Source: Chinchilla lanigera (lineage: Eukaryota; Chordata; Mammalia; Rodentia; Chinchillidae). From it: 64,000 bases of DNA. The stretch lies in the NCBI RefSeq assembly GCF_000276665.1, contig NW_004955435.1, positions 6,861,693-6,925,692 of the forward strand, given 5' to 3'. Under the pieces are notes generated by a model. The model searched no databases and was not told where the DNA came from. It worked only from the letters and a program-made list of their open reading frames with translations. A program made the translations under genes and the position numbers. The first letter of the stretch is position 1, and every line of letters begins with the position of its first letter. Positions 23,290 through 35,269 of this stretch are shown piece by piece.

Positions 23290-23970
23290 TGTCTTTAAAA
23301 AGCGGTACAGATTATTTGCCAATTTTTAAATTGTATTTTGTTGTTGTTGTTAAGTTTTCTTAGTTTCTTTAACAGCCTGGAAAATAACCCTTTGTCAGAT
23401 TAATGACCCGCAAATATTTTCACTCATTCTGCAGTTTGTCTCTTCAATCTGTTGTTTGTTTCACTATGTACACACTGCAAAACTTGATGTAATCTTCTGT
23501 TTTTTTTTTCCTTCTTTTGATCCCTGTATTTTGGTGTTACAGCCAAGTAATTATTGTGGTGGTGCACGTATGGCTCAAGTGTTATTTATGTTCTTTTAAG
23601 ACCAAAGATGTTACTATATGAGTATTTTTATTTTCTAAATTAAAACTTCAGTATATAGGTTTAATTGGGTGGTTGGCACTTTGTGATAAGGGGTACGGAC
23701 TGCAATTTGGGCATTCATCTCTAAAAGGATACTAATGTGCTCAAGTGTTTCTACTGTATTTTTTCTGGTACTTTCATAGTTTTATGTCTTACATTTAAGT
23801 CTTTGATTCTTTGATGATGGAACAAGGTGAGAGGTCATGTTTCATTCTTCTGCATATGAACATCCAGTTTGTCCAGTGAATTTCTCCATTTTATATTTTG
23901 CCACCTTTTCTAAGAATCAATCTTTTCTACAAAACAGCAGGTTTTGTAAAAGAAAAAGTACAAAGCCAGC
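23290..23970 (-). mobile_element. LINE-1 ORF2 fragment, antisense
   Basis: The plus strand shows antisense L1 blocks: CAGATTAATGACCCGCAAATATTTTC, GTTTGTCTCTTCAATCTGTTG, AAGACCAAAGATGTTACTATATGAG, TTCTGCATATGAACATCCAGTTTG and ATTTTGCCACCTTTTCTAAG. No open frame is left. Confidence 0.75.
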
Positions 23971-26560
23971 TATATAAATTTTTAGGTTGAAAAAGTTATT
24001 CACCTTTGTTACAGATAGGTGTACATTATGAGTGTTTACCATTTAAAATGAAATTGTATTCCCTGAAGATTGTAGCAAAAGATTTACCCTAGGGATTCAA
24101 TTTTTTTCATTCTATAACATTAGATTATTATGATCAATTATAGATGTTTTGAATACTGCATTCCTTACTTAAAAGTTATGTGAAATTTATCAAGGTAGAA
24201 AATTGTGAGTAATATAAAACAAAGGTATTTTATTATAGTAAATATGGTTAACTTAACAGTTTCATTATTAAAAGAAAATGAGAGTAATAACTAAGCCTAT
24301 TTTAAGAAATATAGAATTTCATTTTATGTTTTACCTAGAGACTTTTAAATACCCTTTACCATTTTAATTGTATTTTATTTTACGTTATATTTCATTATAT
24401 TTTATTTAGAATCTACTTTAAATACACATAAAAAGTGTTAAATATATGTCAGAAACAATTCTACATGTGTTAACTGTATGCAGTCTTTATTAGGGAACTC
24501 TAATATTCACATTTTATGTATAAGAAAAATGAAAACAAAAAGAATAGGCAACATTTTGTAGTAGCACTGAATAAATGATGATTCTTAATATGTTAATTAG
24601 AAATGAATCTTGTTCCTAATTAAATATTTATTTGGACAAAACTGCTTTTTTACTCCACAGCATAAGTAAAACCAATCCCAAAGTTTTAATTAAAGCAGTT
24701 TTAAAACTACACAAAACAATGTGTATAATTTAATATTTTTGGTTATGTCTTTTAAATATCTTGTCAAATCTATGATTTTGCTGGTCAATGAAGTACTTTT
24801 TGGTAAAACATGAAATAAAGAATAGTTTACTTTTTTCTCCTTTGGTGTGAGGCATGCTCAAGAGAGAGTAAATCCCAAAGCTTTTCACATCCATCATGTA
24901 ATACGCTGCCTCTGAATTTCTCTGTATGTATTGATTTCTTTCATTTTCTAATAATACATAATCTGACAACCCAATTTCTTTATATTTTGTGCCAAAATGT
25001 AGATAAAATATGAGAGTGAACTTTTCAAACTTATGGGCATGTGTCCATTAAAAATAAATTAGGACAAGGATGTGATTTTCTTCTCCTTTAAGAGAAATTA
25101 CAAATTCAGCATCTTACATTCTATAACTCATTTTCATCTAGTTCCAGTTTTTGTGCCTTTGATATTAACATGTGACTTGAAAAATATATTTTCTAATCTA
25201 TTATTGATCTTAGTCGTACCAACTATGACTTTCATTGGGTTCATGAGGTGCTAGTGTCTTCGTTACATTCTTCCTAAAGACAGAGGCATGGTGGTTGCGA
25301 CCTTCTTCAACATCGTCTCCCAGTTTCCTTCATCCAATATCGAACATTCCTTTTCACCCAGAACTCTCTTTCCTCATTGTACATGGCGTGTTGTCTTCTA
25401 AGATGTACAACTGCACTCTATTACAATATGATTGATTATATTTATTATTCTACAACTCACAAATGACACACATAAATATAGCTTTGAAATTTTTTGTAGT
25501 AGATTTTCTTGTTTTTTGGCAAATGCGTTTCAAGATTATTCTCAAAGTAAAATGTTTCTCTTATAAAACAATACCAATAAAGTAATAAAATCATTGATAT
25601 ATTATGGTTAGAGGTTTAATACATCATATATAAATATAGCTTCTAAAATATTATCTAGGTAATCTGTATTCAATATGCTTAAGTAGCATATTCAGCACTT
25701 TCTTTTCATAATTATCTGCATATTATCACTTCAGTTAATGCTAAATTGGGAGCAGTACAAATTGGTTGGCATTTCATATGTTGCACTGCACTTATAGAAC
25801 TTTACATTAGTCAGGTTCTCAAAAGGACAAATTTTTGTTCTCATTATTATGTTTATTGCAATATATTTTAATTTTTTTTTATGCATATTAAAATTTATTT
25901 CCTAAATATAGAATTGATTTTCTGGTGAAACGATACAATTTTTACTGTCATAAGAGCTTCTTTATAATATTCTTTAAGCATCAATAATATCCTGAAAAAG
26001 TCAATTGTGAAAAGTCCCTAAGGACAATGAAAGTGGCTGTTTTATTGTATATCTATTTCAAAAAGATGGGAGATATATGCTGAACACTTTAGAGAAAAAA
26101 GTGCTTTGTACACTAAGTGAAAAATCAGCATTAGGTGAAAAATGTATTTTTGTATTATTTTTGGCTAGAATGCCTTAATGCAAATAGATTTCAGTTTTGA
26201 AACACATGGTTTAAAGAATAAATGTTTATTTCTTAGAAATAAAGAAACTGAAAGTTTCAAAGATAAGGAAGTAAATTTTCTCTCCAAGTTTTGTCTCAGA
26301 AAACAGAAAATGAGACATAAAATTTAAAAAATAAAAAGTGATAAAATATTTAAGAAAACAGAAGGCCATCATGATTCCTAACCACTAGAATAATTTTAAA
26401 ATATTGCAAATGGACAAACTGGGCTAAACTTAGAGATGAGATATTTAAATGTTCTTCAACAGCTTTTGAATGGGATGCAATAACAACAAAAACAGGCAAC
26501 ATGACCTGAAAGGACCCAAAATATATTCATTTGTTCATTCTTTTCTTACAGGGCCAGGGG
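23970..26560. other. unassigned, very AT-rich sequence
   Basis: About 2.6 kb with no supported gene or repeat. Weak ORFs at 24730-24969 (minus) and 25072-25254 (plus) carry no recognisable motif. Confidence 0.4.
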
Positions 26561-27200
26561 CATTAGATGACCGCAGGAGTATCCTGGAGAAGAACACAGA
26601 GGGTGGCAGGGGAGGCAGGGCTGACACAGAAACAGAAATAATGTAGAAGAGGGCCTATAAACGAAACAGGCATGGAGGTTGCAGCTGCTTTGGAACAGTC
26701 CGTGTGTCCCCTTGTTTTGGTTGTAATACACAATACCGCAGACCCGAAAGCTGTAAGGAAGAGGTTATTTGTCTCCCTGTCTAGTACAAGGCCAAGAAGC
26801 TGGATTTGGTTGTGCCCTTCTTGTTTGCAGAAGGTGGCACAGGAAATGAAAAAGGGGAGGGGAAGAGGGAGGGTGTGGGAGGGAGGGGGAGAGAGGGTAA
26901 AGGGGAAAAGGGGGAAGGGGGGAGGCAGATGCAGCGGGAGGAGGGGGAGGGGGAGGGGAGAGGGCGAGACGGAGTGTTTGGGTCTGATTCCTCTCCACCA
27001 ATATTAAACCACTCAATATTAAATCATGGGGAATCCACTCTAGCCAGCTCACCTGGTCCTTGTTACTTCCCCAATTCCTCACCTCCATATTGTGTTGAGA
27101 TTAGTTGCTGTCTTACTATCTCACAGTGAAGACTAGATTTCAGTGTGAATTTTCAAGTGGAACAAACTATATTCAGTCCATTGTAGTTGCCGAGGATAGG
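26560..27200 (-). mobile_element. MaLR-type LTR, antisense, with G-rich insertion
   Basis: The plus strand reads as the reverse of a MaLR LTR: TTGGTTGTAATACACAATACCGCAG and AAGAGGTTATTTGTCTCC near the start, then TTCCTCACCTCCATATTGTGTTGAG and ACAAACTATATTCAGTCCATTG at the end. The middle is replaced or expanded by a purine tract (26850-26975). Subfamily uncertain. Confidence 0.5.
26850..26975 (+). repeat. G-rich polypurine tract
   Basis: About 125 bases almost free of pyrimidines, with more than ten runs of three to six G separated by A or AGA. Ideal composition for G-quadruplex on the plus strand or triplex DNA. It produces ORFs of 107-111 codons in three frames, none a real gene. Confidence 0.93.
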
Positions 27201-27269
27201 TCTATGTGAACAAATGAAAACTCAAAGATAGAAATATGGCAAATCTCCTTCAATAAACCATTACACATC

Positions 27270-27308
27270 AGCAGTACAGTTATCCAAGCCATCCTTCTGT
27301 ATACATAC

Positions 27309-27339
<31 letters not shown>

Positions 27340-28080
27340 TATTCTTTCCTTCTTTCTTTCCTTTTCTCCTTTTTTTTTTTCATCCCAGTTGCTGCTTCTT
27401 TTGAGCAATTTCTTTCCCTTTCCCAACATCTACTGTACTTTTGGGTTCCACTTACTCTTCCATTTTCTTACACTGGGGAGACAACACGATGTCTACACAT
27501 GTGGGTCCTATTTTTTCACTGATGAGTATAGTCTCTATTTAAATCCATTTACCTATAAAAGCCTCGAGTTTATATTGCAAGGAACAGTTAAAGCTTTATT
27601 TATTTATTTATTTTGACCAATTTTGCATGATCATATCTGGTAAGCTGAAAAACTAATTTGAACACAACAATATGCACCATGACAACCATTGTTGAGTTCC
27701 TATCATCTTGTCTGGTGACACTCTGTATCACTTACAATTTTTTGGTTTTTAGTTTTTATTCTCTTTAATGGTTTGATTAATCTTGCATTCTTACATCTGG
27801 TAATATGAGCAACTTCGATGAAGATAAAAATATGTAATATAACAGCCACTGTTAATCCCTGTCATTTTGCTCTGAAACCCTGTATCATTCTTATTGTTTT
27901 TGCTTTGTTTTGTTTTTATCTACATTGCTGGCATTTTGCTATTGTTCTATTTTAAACTCTCTTTAGAAAAAAAGAAATACGGTGACTCTCAAAGTTAAAT
28001 TATATTCTTTGTTGCTCTAAGGGAAGAATGTAGGTGCACCATTCATGAATATTTTTGCTTTCACAGTATCATTTTTAGTC
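27270..28080. repeat. unnamed interspersed repeat, copy B (longest)
   Basis: Contains CCATCCTTCTGTATACATACA, a (TA)n stretch (27301-27345), a pyrimidine tract, and CATCCCAGTTGCTGCTTC..TTTTGAGCAATTTC. It continues with GACAACCATTGTTGAGTTCC and CATCTTGTCTGGTGACACTCTG, then a second similar internal block (GCAACTTCGATGAAGATAAAAA..CAGCCACTGTTAATCCCTGTC). Copies A and C share the first half, and C also shares CATCTTGTCTGG. Family unknown. Confidence 0.55.
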
Positions 28081-29550
28081 ACTTATTTTGTTTTTGTTTG
28101 CCTTGTAAGGTAGAGCATATCTTATTTGAAATACTTTATCTACTTTTAACCTTAGAATTTCTTGTATGTTTTAAATTCTCTAGGTGAGATCTCCAGAGAA
28201 ATGAGTAGAAAAATAACATTCATTTTTATAGAGTCGTAGAGCTCAAAAGTTTCACATCCAACTTCAGGTGGTCTAAAGGCTAATGACTATTAATTTACTG
28301 CAGGGTCAGAGAGTGAAAATTGGTTAAATTTTGGTTGGAGCCTTCATAAGAACACTCCCCGGCTAGTTAAACAACATCATGATTTCTCAAGTCAGGAATG
28401 AAGAATAGTCACACCACTGGTGCTGCAGTTGCTTTCCAAGCAGCCATGGATCCCAAGGCACCAGCCATAAACACACACTTTTGACTACATAGCAGCCCTT
28501 TTTGTCTTTTCTTTTATTCTCCGAGGATTTATTTTTCAGAGCTACTGCTCCTTGTGGACTACACTTCCTAGATAAAATCTGACTATACATAATACAGAAT
28601 TTAGTTTAGAAAACTGCTCCATGTGAAATTTATGCTAACACTTGCCATGCTGAGATTGTTAAAATCTATAAATTAATACATTTAGAAAAAGCCTTAGAAA
28701 TCAAATAAAATTACATTCAAAAATTAATAATGCACTTTTAAAATTGAAATGGCAGTGCATTAAATGAAATGCTCTAAAGAAAGACTTGTTTATCTGAGAC
28801 ATCCATTTTTAATACCTGCCCGCTCAGACTGCTTTCCAGCAGCTAATTAGGGCTTTCTATTTCTCCTGTTTCATGAACGGTCCTGTTTTGGGTTGATTTT
28901 TTTTTTTTTACAAAATTAATAATTACATTTCATGACATTTCCATAAAATTAATTAAACTATCTTCAAAACTTACTATAGGACTTTTCAAAAATCTGAAAA
29001 CATATATGGTACAAACTCTTTCAACTAGACAGGTAAATAATTATGAAAATTCTTTGCTCTCTTCTTTTGCATTCCCCTCTACCGATGCAGGACTTTGAGC
29101 CCAACAACTTTTCCGTCTTTATCTGTTCAGGCAAAATCTTCTAATTATCTTTCAAGAGTTTAAAAGGAGTCTAGATCTAGACAAAATCTTTTGGATAGTT
29201 CAGCACAAAATTCTTTTAAGAGCTTGTAGAAGGACTTTCATTAACAAAGAAAATAGATAATAGCACTCATAAACTGCCAAGTGAATCTCTTGTAGAAGAG
29301 AGTTAAAACTGGCTCTCCAAAGAATTTGCTCTTCAAAGCTACAAGGGTGCATTATAAGAGAGTTTTAAAATGTTAGAAAAATACATTTAGCATATTATTA
29401 TCAATAACATCAATTAATATTAATTGACTTAAACTGAAGGATGTCTTGCAGAGCAGATGGATCTATGGAGAGATTTAAGAATTCCATTACAGATGAACAA
29501 AATTTGGACCTCTATTCTCAAAAGAGAAATAATCAAGATTTAAGAGTTAA
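28080..29550. other. unassigned single-copy sequence
   Basis: No gene supported. Two single-copy blocks are noteworthy for balanced composition: about 28380-28580, with a 67-codon minus ORF lacking features, and about 28790-28880, containing CAGCTAATTAGGGC with a homeodomain-type TAATTA core. Confidence 0.35.
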
Positions 29551-29551
29551 T

Positions 29552-29721
29552 GCCGGGCATGGTGGCACATGCCTGTAATCCCAGCACTCGGGAGGCAGAG
29601 GCAGGAGGATCTTTATGAGCTCAAGACCAGCCTGGGATACAAAGTGAGCTCAAGGCCAGCCTGAACTGCATAGCAAGACCCTATCTCAAAAAGACCAGAA
29701 ACAAACAAACAAAAAAAAGAC
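29552..29721 (+). mobile_element. B1 SINE
   Basis: GCCGGGCATGGTGGCACATGCC, the internal duplication (GTGAGCTCAAGGCCAGCC), CTATCTC and an (AAAC)n tail. Duplication AAGAGTTAA at 29542-29550 and 29722-29730. Confidence 0.95.
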
Positions 29722-29734
29722 AAGAGTTAAGTAA

Positions 29735-30480
29735 CTAAGATTTGGTGATGTGAGATGTCATTTGGTAAATGGATGTTGTAAAAATTCTTCATAGGTCACT
29801 CATCGAAGTAAGAAAAACTTAACTATAATCTATAGGAAAAAGTCATGGGTGACAACAGAGAATATGACATTTTCATGGCTAAAGACTTTTCTATGATAGT
29901 ATAATATCAAATATTTATGTAACATACATTTGTGATTAAAAGAGACATTTTAATGAATAATAAAATATGAGGATGGAAAATATACTTAGATATTATGCAT
30001 ATAGTATAATTATGCATAAATAAATTATAATATCTGCCAAAGGAACACAAGCCTAAATCTGCTAAAATTTGAGATGTAAATCTTCACCAATCTGTGAAAA
30101 TGATTGAACTATAATATATTTGTGAAGCAGCATTAAAAGTCAAATAGGGAAAATATTGACCTTAACATATCTTTTGTTTCCAATTATATGTCAGACTTTG
30201 TAGATGTTCAAGCTCTGAGGAGCTACTTTACTCATTCCCTGAAGTGGGTTGTAATAATAATGTTTTAACAATATATTCTCTAAATTTTCATTGTATTTTT
30301 ACGAGGAATTAGGCATCACCCAAAAATACTTAGTGGATGGAGTACTAAAATCATATGGAAAAACAATTTGAAAATGGCAAAACAGCAGAAGAAAATACAA
30401 AGGTAAGAATTTATCAAATTAAATGAACAGACTCCAAAGAGAATAAATGATTTAACACTGAGATTCTGTTATTATACTTT
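29735..30480. other. unassigned AT-rich sequence
   Basis: Nothing gene-like or clearly repetitive. Confidence 0.4.
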
Positions 30481-30970
30481 TATAATCCTACAAAATGCAT
30501 TCCTTTGCATATGGTTTCCCTAGATAAGTTTGGTGGTTTTTCTTTTGGTAGTGCTGTGTTTTTATTGCTATGTAGTGTTACGCTACACATTATATGACAA
30601 TTGCTACATCTATTTATCTTTGAAAGGACATTTTGTGTAATTTCCAGTTTGAGGTTAATATCTCAGAAGGTACCATGAACACTTTTGTATACAAAGATTT
30701 GTGGACATATATTTTCATTTCACTTGGATTTCACTTCAGTATAGCTATCTTATGTACGGTAAATGTCTGTATAAATTTCTGAATCTATTTGTGGTAGAAA
30801 ATACATAGTGTACGAGAGCTCCAGTTACAATGCATCCCCACCACTACCCAGATGGCCAGTATGGTTTTAAATATTTTCCGTCATAAGGGGCATAGAGCGG
30901 TCAATATGTAAATTTTTTAAACATATACGTGATGCTTCTAGAAATCTTGAGATAACCATAACATTTGCAC
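30480..30970 (-). mobile_element. LINE-1/HAL1-like 3' fragment, antisense
   Basis: The plus strand resembles antisense late ORF2: GACATTTTGTGTAATTTCCAG, ACCATGAACACTTTTGTATAC and GTGGACATATATTTTCATTTC. Weak, old copy. Confidence 0.45.
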
Positions 30971-31004
30971 TTCTCTTAATCTTGCCTCTTTTATGCCTAT
31001 GATT

Positions 31005-31440
31005 TCCCAGACATATACACAGAAAGGACATCAGTCACCTGCCCCTCCAGGAACCTGAGGAAGTGTGGTTTACTGATACACGGTTCATGTACTGGTCCCA
31101 AGTGTGGTGCCACTGGAAGGTAGGGGAAATTTAAAGAGATAAGACCTAGTGAAACGTCCTTAGCTGAGCATCTCACACCAATGGAGAGTGACATAAACGC
31201 CCTATTCAACTCTCCGGATTCCTAGTTTGAGTTGTTACTACTTTCTTTCTCCCACACATGCTGCTGCCATTGTTACCTGTAAGAAATGATGTAGCCAAGT
31301 GAGGGGGGCTTCAGAACATGCACTATCGTAACTGATCATTCAACCAGCAGAACTGTGAGCTAAACAAACCTCCCATCCTATAAAGTTAGCTACTTTGAAT
31401 ACTTTTTGTACTAATGAAAATTGTTCAATATTCTCTGAGT
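31005..31440 (+). mobile_element. MaLR-like LTR remnant
   Basis: Ends with the characteristic GCAGAACTGTGAGCTAAACAAACCTCCC..CCTATAAAGTTAGC block. The upstream part is diverged but GC-richer than its flanks. The 70-codon minus ORF over it is not a gene. Confidence 0.45.
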
Positions 31441-31449
31441 TTGTAGGGA

Positions 31450-32390
31450 ACCAAATAGCTTTTGTCTCCATCAAATTATAGTGAATGATATGTTGACCTT
31501 ACCATTTAAATCTCATTGCATAATCCTGGCAGAAAGATATTTTGATTCCAATTTTTTGATATGAATCTAACAGTGACAGATTTTCATTAGGGAAATAGTT
31601 TCTAAATCATTGTTGATAAACTGTTTTATATATTTCAACTTTCACTATAGAATATTTTCTATATAAAATTTATAATAAAATATTGAATAGTGAACATTAT
31701 TTTTATTATGAATTTTACTATTTAGTTATGTCATCTATTTTAATATCTAATGATATTTAGTTAATGCATGCTTATTCTACAAGTAAGACATACATATCTT
31801 TGACAAAATCATTTTAGTATTCTTTTAAAATATATTTCTATAAATTACTATCTAATTATAAGCAACATTTCTGAGTCTGTTGCAACAGCATTTTAAGTTA
31901 CCTTTTCATGGAGATAAAAATCACAAGCCCACTAAATATGAAATATTTGTATAAATACCCAGGACACAAGCACATACACACATACATACATATGTGCATT
32001 ATTATAGTTAATTTTTTTAATGTCTTTGCTTGATGTGGTTATCAGTTACCAAAAGATTTTCCCATATTTATTATTGGGGGGAATAATGTAACTGTGTGAA
32101 AGCAGTTCTACTCTCTTGTCCATTTCTACTTTATCTAATAACAGCTTCAGGAAATTTTTTATTTATTACCTAGTGCTTTGTATGTGCTCCTTTTCTAAAT
32201 ATTGAGCTGAATTTATTTTTATTCTATGCATTTGTGTTCTGTTGTACATTTTCTTCTCTCTCCTCTTTGAAATGTCAATATTTATGTTTAGGATTCTCAT
32301 GAAGTATAGAAAACAATCTACAGGTTTTCACATATAGCATTCTACATTCCATTATGCAGTAAATCACTTGCTGTGCTTGCTCATTGACTT
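31450..32390. other. unassigned AT-rich sequence
   Basis: Nothing gene-like. A short (CATA)n run lies near 31975-31995. Confidence 0.4.
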
Positions 32391-32395
32391 GTTTG

Positions 32396-32577
32396 TGAGT
32401 GGTCCTCAGGACTGAGCTCAGGGGCACTCTCTCTGGGTTACAGCCCCAGCCCTATTTGCTTCTTTTATTGAGACAGGATCTAATTATGCTACCCAGGTGG
32501 GACTCTATTTTGCAGTTCTCCAGCTTCAGCCTCTATCAGGGGTAGGATAATAGCCGTGTGCCACTGTGACCGGCATG
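32396..32577 (-). mobile_element. B1-dID dimeric SINE, antisense
   Basis: Read on the plus strand: the ID-derived half reversed (GACTGAGCTCAGGGGCACTC..CAGCCCCAGCCC), then the B1 half reversed (GAGACAGGATCTAATTATGC, TTCAGCCTCTATCAGGGG, GTGTGCCACTGTGACCGGC). This tRNA/7SL fusion is a rodent-group SINE. Confidence 0.85.
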
Positions 32578-32583
32578 CTACGA

Positions 32584-32680
32584 TTTTTTTTTTTTTTTTT
32601 TTCCCGGTACCGGGGATTGAACTCAGGAACTTGCGCTTGCCAGGCAGGTGCTTATGCCACTACGCTATATCCCCAGCCCT
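32584..32680 (-). mobile_element. ID SINE, antisense
   Basis: Poly-T (19) then CCCGGTACCGGGGATTGAACTC and, at the far end, CTATATCCCCAGCCC, the reverse of the ID head. It sits directly beside the antisense B1-dID. Confidence 0.93.
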
Positions 32681-32689
32681 CTACTATAT

Positions 32690-34009
32690 TTTTTATTTCT
32701 TTTTTGACTACAAAGTACTTGTAATGGTTCATTTAAATGTCCAAGTGATTTTAGTGTTGGCAGTGGTACAGCAATAGTAGAACATCTTTAAATATTTACC
32801 TTAGCAATGGGTGTTTTATACTGTGGTATGAAAGTATAGCAAATGCAATTTCTGGTTTTTGAAATATGCTAACATTTTTTGACTAACTGCATAACATTTA
32901 GAAATGTCTTCAGTGAGCACCTGAAAGAATTTCTGGTAAAGCTCAGTGTATTCCTCATTTTGTTCTGGTAATTCATTGCCTGGGACAATGACAGTGCTTG
33001 ATAAATAACTGCTGCCAGTTCAAAATGTAGACAAAACAACACTGCCAGTTAAGCTGGACCATATATGTTTTTTTCTTTTCAAAAATATAACCTAGAATTA
33101 CATCTTCAAAAACAGGGAAAATAAAATCCTGTTTAGCAAAACATAATAAACAAAGGTTTATTCAAATTATGAAGGACAAATACAAATAATGGGTAACATT
33201 TATACCTTCTCTTGACTTTCTAGGAATATTTTTAATTTAGAAGACATATCGAGCATCAATTTAATGTTACTAATTAATTTTTATTGACCTACCTCCTATT
33301 TCTAAGCATTTGGGCTATCAATGAGTAAATCCAAAATATTAACATAGGCCTTTTTGCTAGTAACTCATGATGCGTAATTCAATATGGTTACAAATTTTCA
33401 GAACTGTTACACTTAATAAAACTTTGTAATAAGTGCTCTTCACCTCTTTAGTTATTTATGGATCAGTTCATGTCCAATAACTTATTTGGAGGGAACAGAA
33501 TATAACAGAGCCAGTAGAATTAGTAATTACTATCTCTGTGAGTGGACCAAAACATTTGATTAGGTTTCCAGTTTTCTGTTGAAATTTGTGACATTAAATT
33601 ATTGGCATAGCCAACTACGTTGTTACAAATATGGAAAACATTTTCAATATGAGCTCAAAAGAAAACAAAGGGTTATCTAAATGAGAAATACATTGGTCAG
33701 CTGAAGCTTTTCACAGTTTAATTTCTTATGACAGTAAGTGAAATCAACTAGTATTTCCCCAAATATAAAATGTAAAGTCAGATGCATACGCAAAATATAA
33801 ATAGATCTATATAAAATATATCATTTTATATACCTGGAAAAATGCATTTCATTGGCAGTGTATATTAAAGTGGTCAATAAATGTTTTATGTTTTTAACCA
33901 CATTAGTCGATACACATTCACTTATAAAAGACATGTTTGATAAAAAAAATATGGAAAAATGAGAAGTGTACACAATTACAATGCTATATTTGCCTTTTGT
34001 TAGCCCCAG
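32690..34009. other. unassigned AT-rich sequence
   Basis: Nothing supported. ORFs here are short and featureless. Confidence 0.4.
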
Positions 34010-34186
34010 ATTCCCCCGTAGTCCCAATTCTTCTAAATAATGATGGAGAAAATCTGAAGGAAAAGATTCTCGCAGTCAAGTTACCAGAGGACAGGATTTG
34101 TTACTCTATGGAGAGGGGGGTCGTTCTCAGAATGCACAGAACTCGGAAACACATGCGAAACTGGGCCTGCAGTGCACCTTCCACAG
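34010..34186 (+). other. candidate exon-like open segment
   Basis: A 177-base open segment lies between an acceptor-like TTTGCCTTTTGTTAGCCCCAG and a donor-like CCACAG|GTAATT. It stays open in one frame (part of the 88-codon ORF 33937-34203), with splice phase 1 at both ends, and its GC content is clearly above the flanks. The conceptual peptide (for example LKEKILAVKLPEDRI) matches nothing I recognise. It could be a chance ORF, an exon of an unknown transcript, or part of an old repeat. Confidence 0.2.
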
Positions 34187-34189
34187 GTA

Positions 34190-34900
34190 ATTTTCTACAA
34201 TGAGTATAACCTTATTTCAGAAAAACATTAAAAAACATTGGTTTGTCAAAAGTGTAAAGAAAACTAACACCAACTTTGACAAGTAAAGAATTTGGAGCTG
34301 TTACTGTTATCCTTATGGCAACGTCAAACCTAAACAAACTAAAAATTAATGACTATCTTGGACATACTCATAACTTAAAACTGATGGAGCTACATAGAAT
34401 ACAGAGTAACCCTTAATATATTCAAGTGTAAAGCATTATTTAGGATATTTGAGGATCTCAGAAAGGAATGCACCACGTTAAAGAGAATCTAACTTTCCCA
34501 AAAACGAAGGAATCACCTCACTGACAGTGATGAGGGATGAAACATGATAATCTAAATCATTTTGGAAATCACCACATTATGCCAAACTGAAGTAAAATGA
34601 AATGCTGATAAGAGCAGTACTCTTAAAATTATTTTCCAGAGAGTTATGATTTGACAACTCGAAACACTTTGTAAAATTATACAGTTTAACAATTAAGTCA
34701 ATAGATACAGGGTGGTGGACCTCAATTTCTTGCTTTTGATATTTTCAAGGTGGAAGGTCACACATAAACAATAGCAGCACGCTGGAATAGTTTATGTGGC
34801 AATTGTTTACAGGTGATAATATCAGTGTAAACTCATGTTTAGTTTAATATGAATATAAGAAATTGTATTTGGGTATACTGATAGGTATGTACATCTCTAA
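34190..34900. other. unassigned sequence
   Basis: Nothing gene-like or clearly repetitive. Confidence 0.4.
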
Positions 34901-35215
34901 AAGTATTACTACATATGCATCTATTTCTTCAGTGTATCAATGTAAGCTTCGGTTCAATATAGTTCTATTTTGGAGTATTTTGTTACCGACAGTATAAATG
35001 TCCCAGTTCTGAAATAATTGTTTTTCCAAGGAGGTCTCTCTTTTGTAGTACAGAGCAATACATATTAGAAACCAAGGCTTTGTGCCACTGCAGGCCTAAA
35101 GTAATGAAGGTAACTGATTGTGGACCAAAACCTTTAAAACAGTGAGAGAAAATTAAGAGTTTCTCTTTACAAGTTTATTATCACAGCCCTGTAATGAAAA
35201 GCTGACTGATACATG
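34900..35215 (+). mobile_element. MaLR-like LTR 3' end
   Basis: Block GTGGACCAAAACCTTTAAAAC, AGTTTCTCTTTACAAGTTT, then CCCTGTAATGAAAAGCTGAC at the end follows the 3' end of the LTR family also seen at 1.2, 22.9 and 31.0 kb. The 5' boundary is unclear. Confidence 0.45.
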
Positions 35216-35269
35216 TGATAGCAATATATAATTCCTAATGTTTGTATTGAGAAGCAAAGACCTCAAATA

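Noticed and set aside
26672..27129. 107-111-codon ORFs on both strands
   Set aside because: Gly/Arg/Glu-rich and Pro/Leu-rich translations come from the G-rich polypurine tract.
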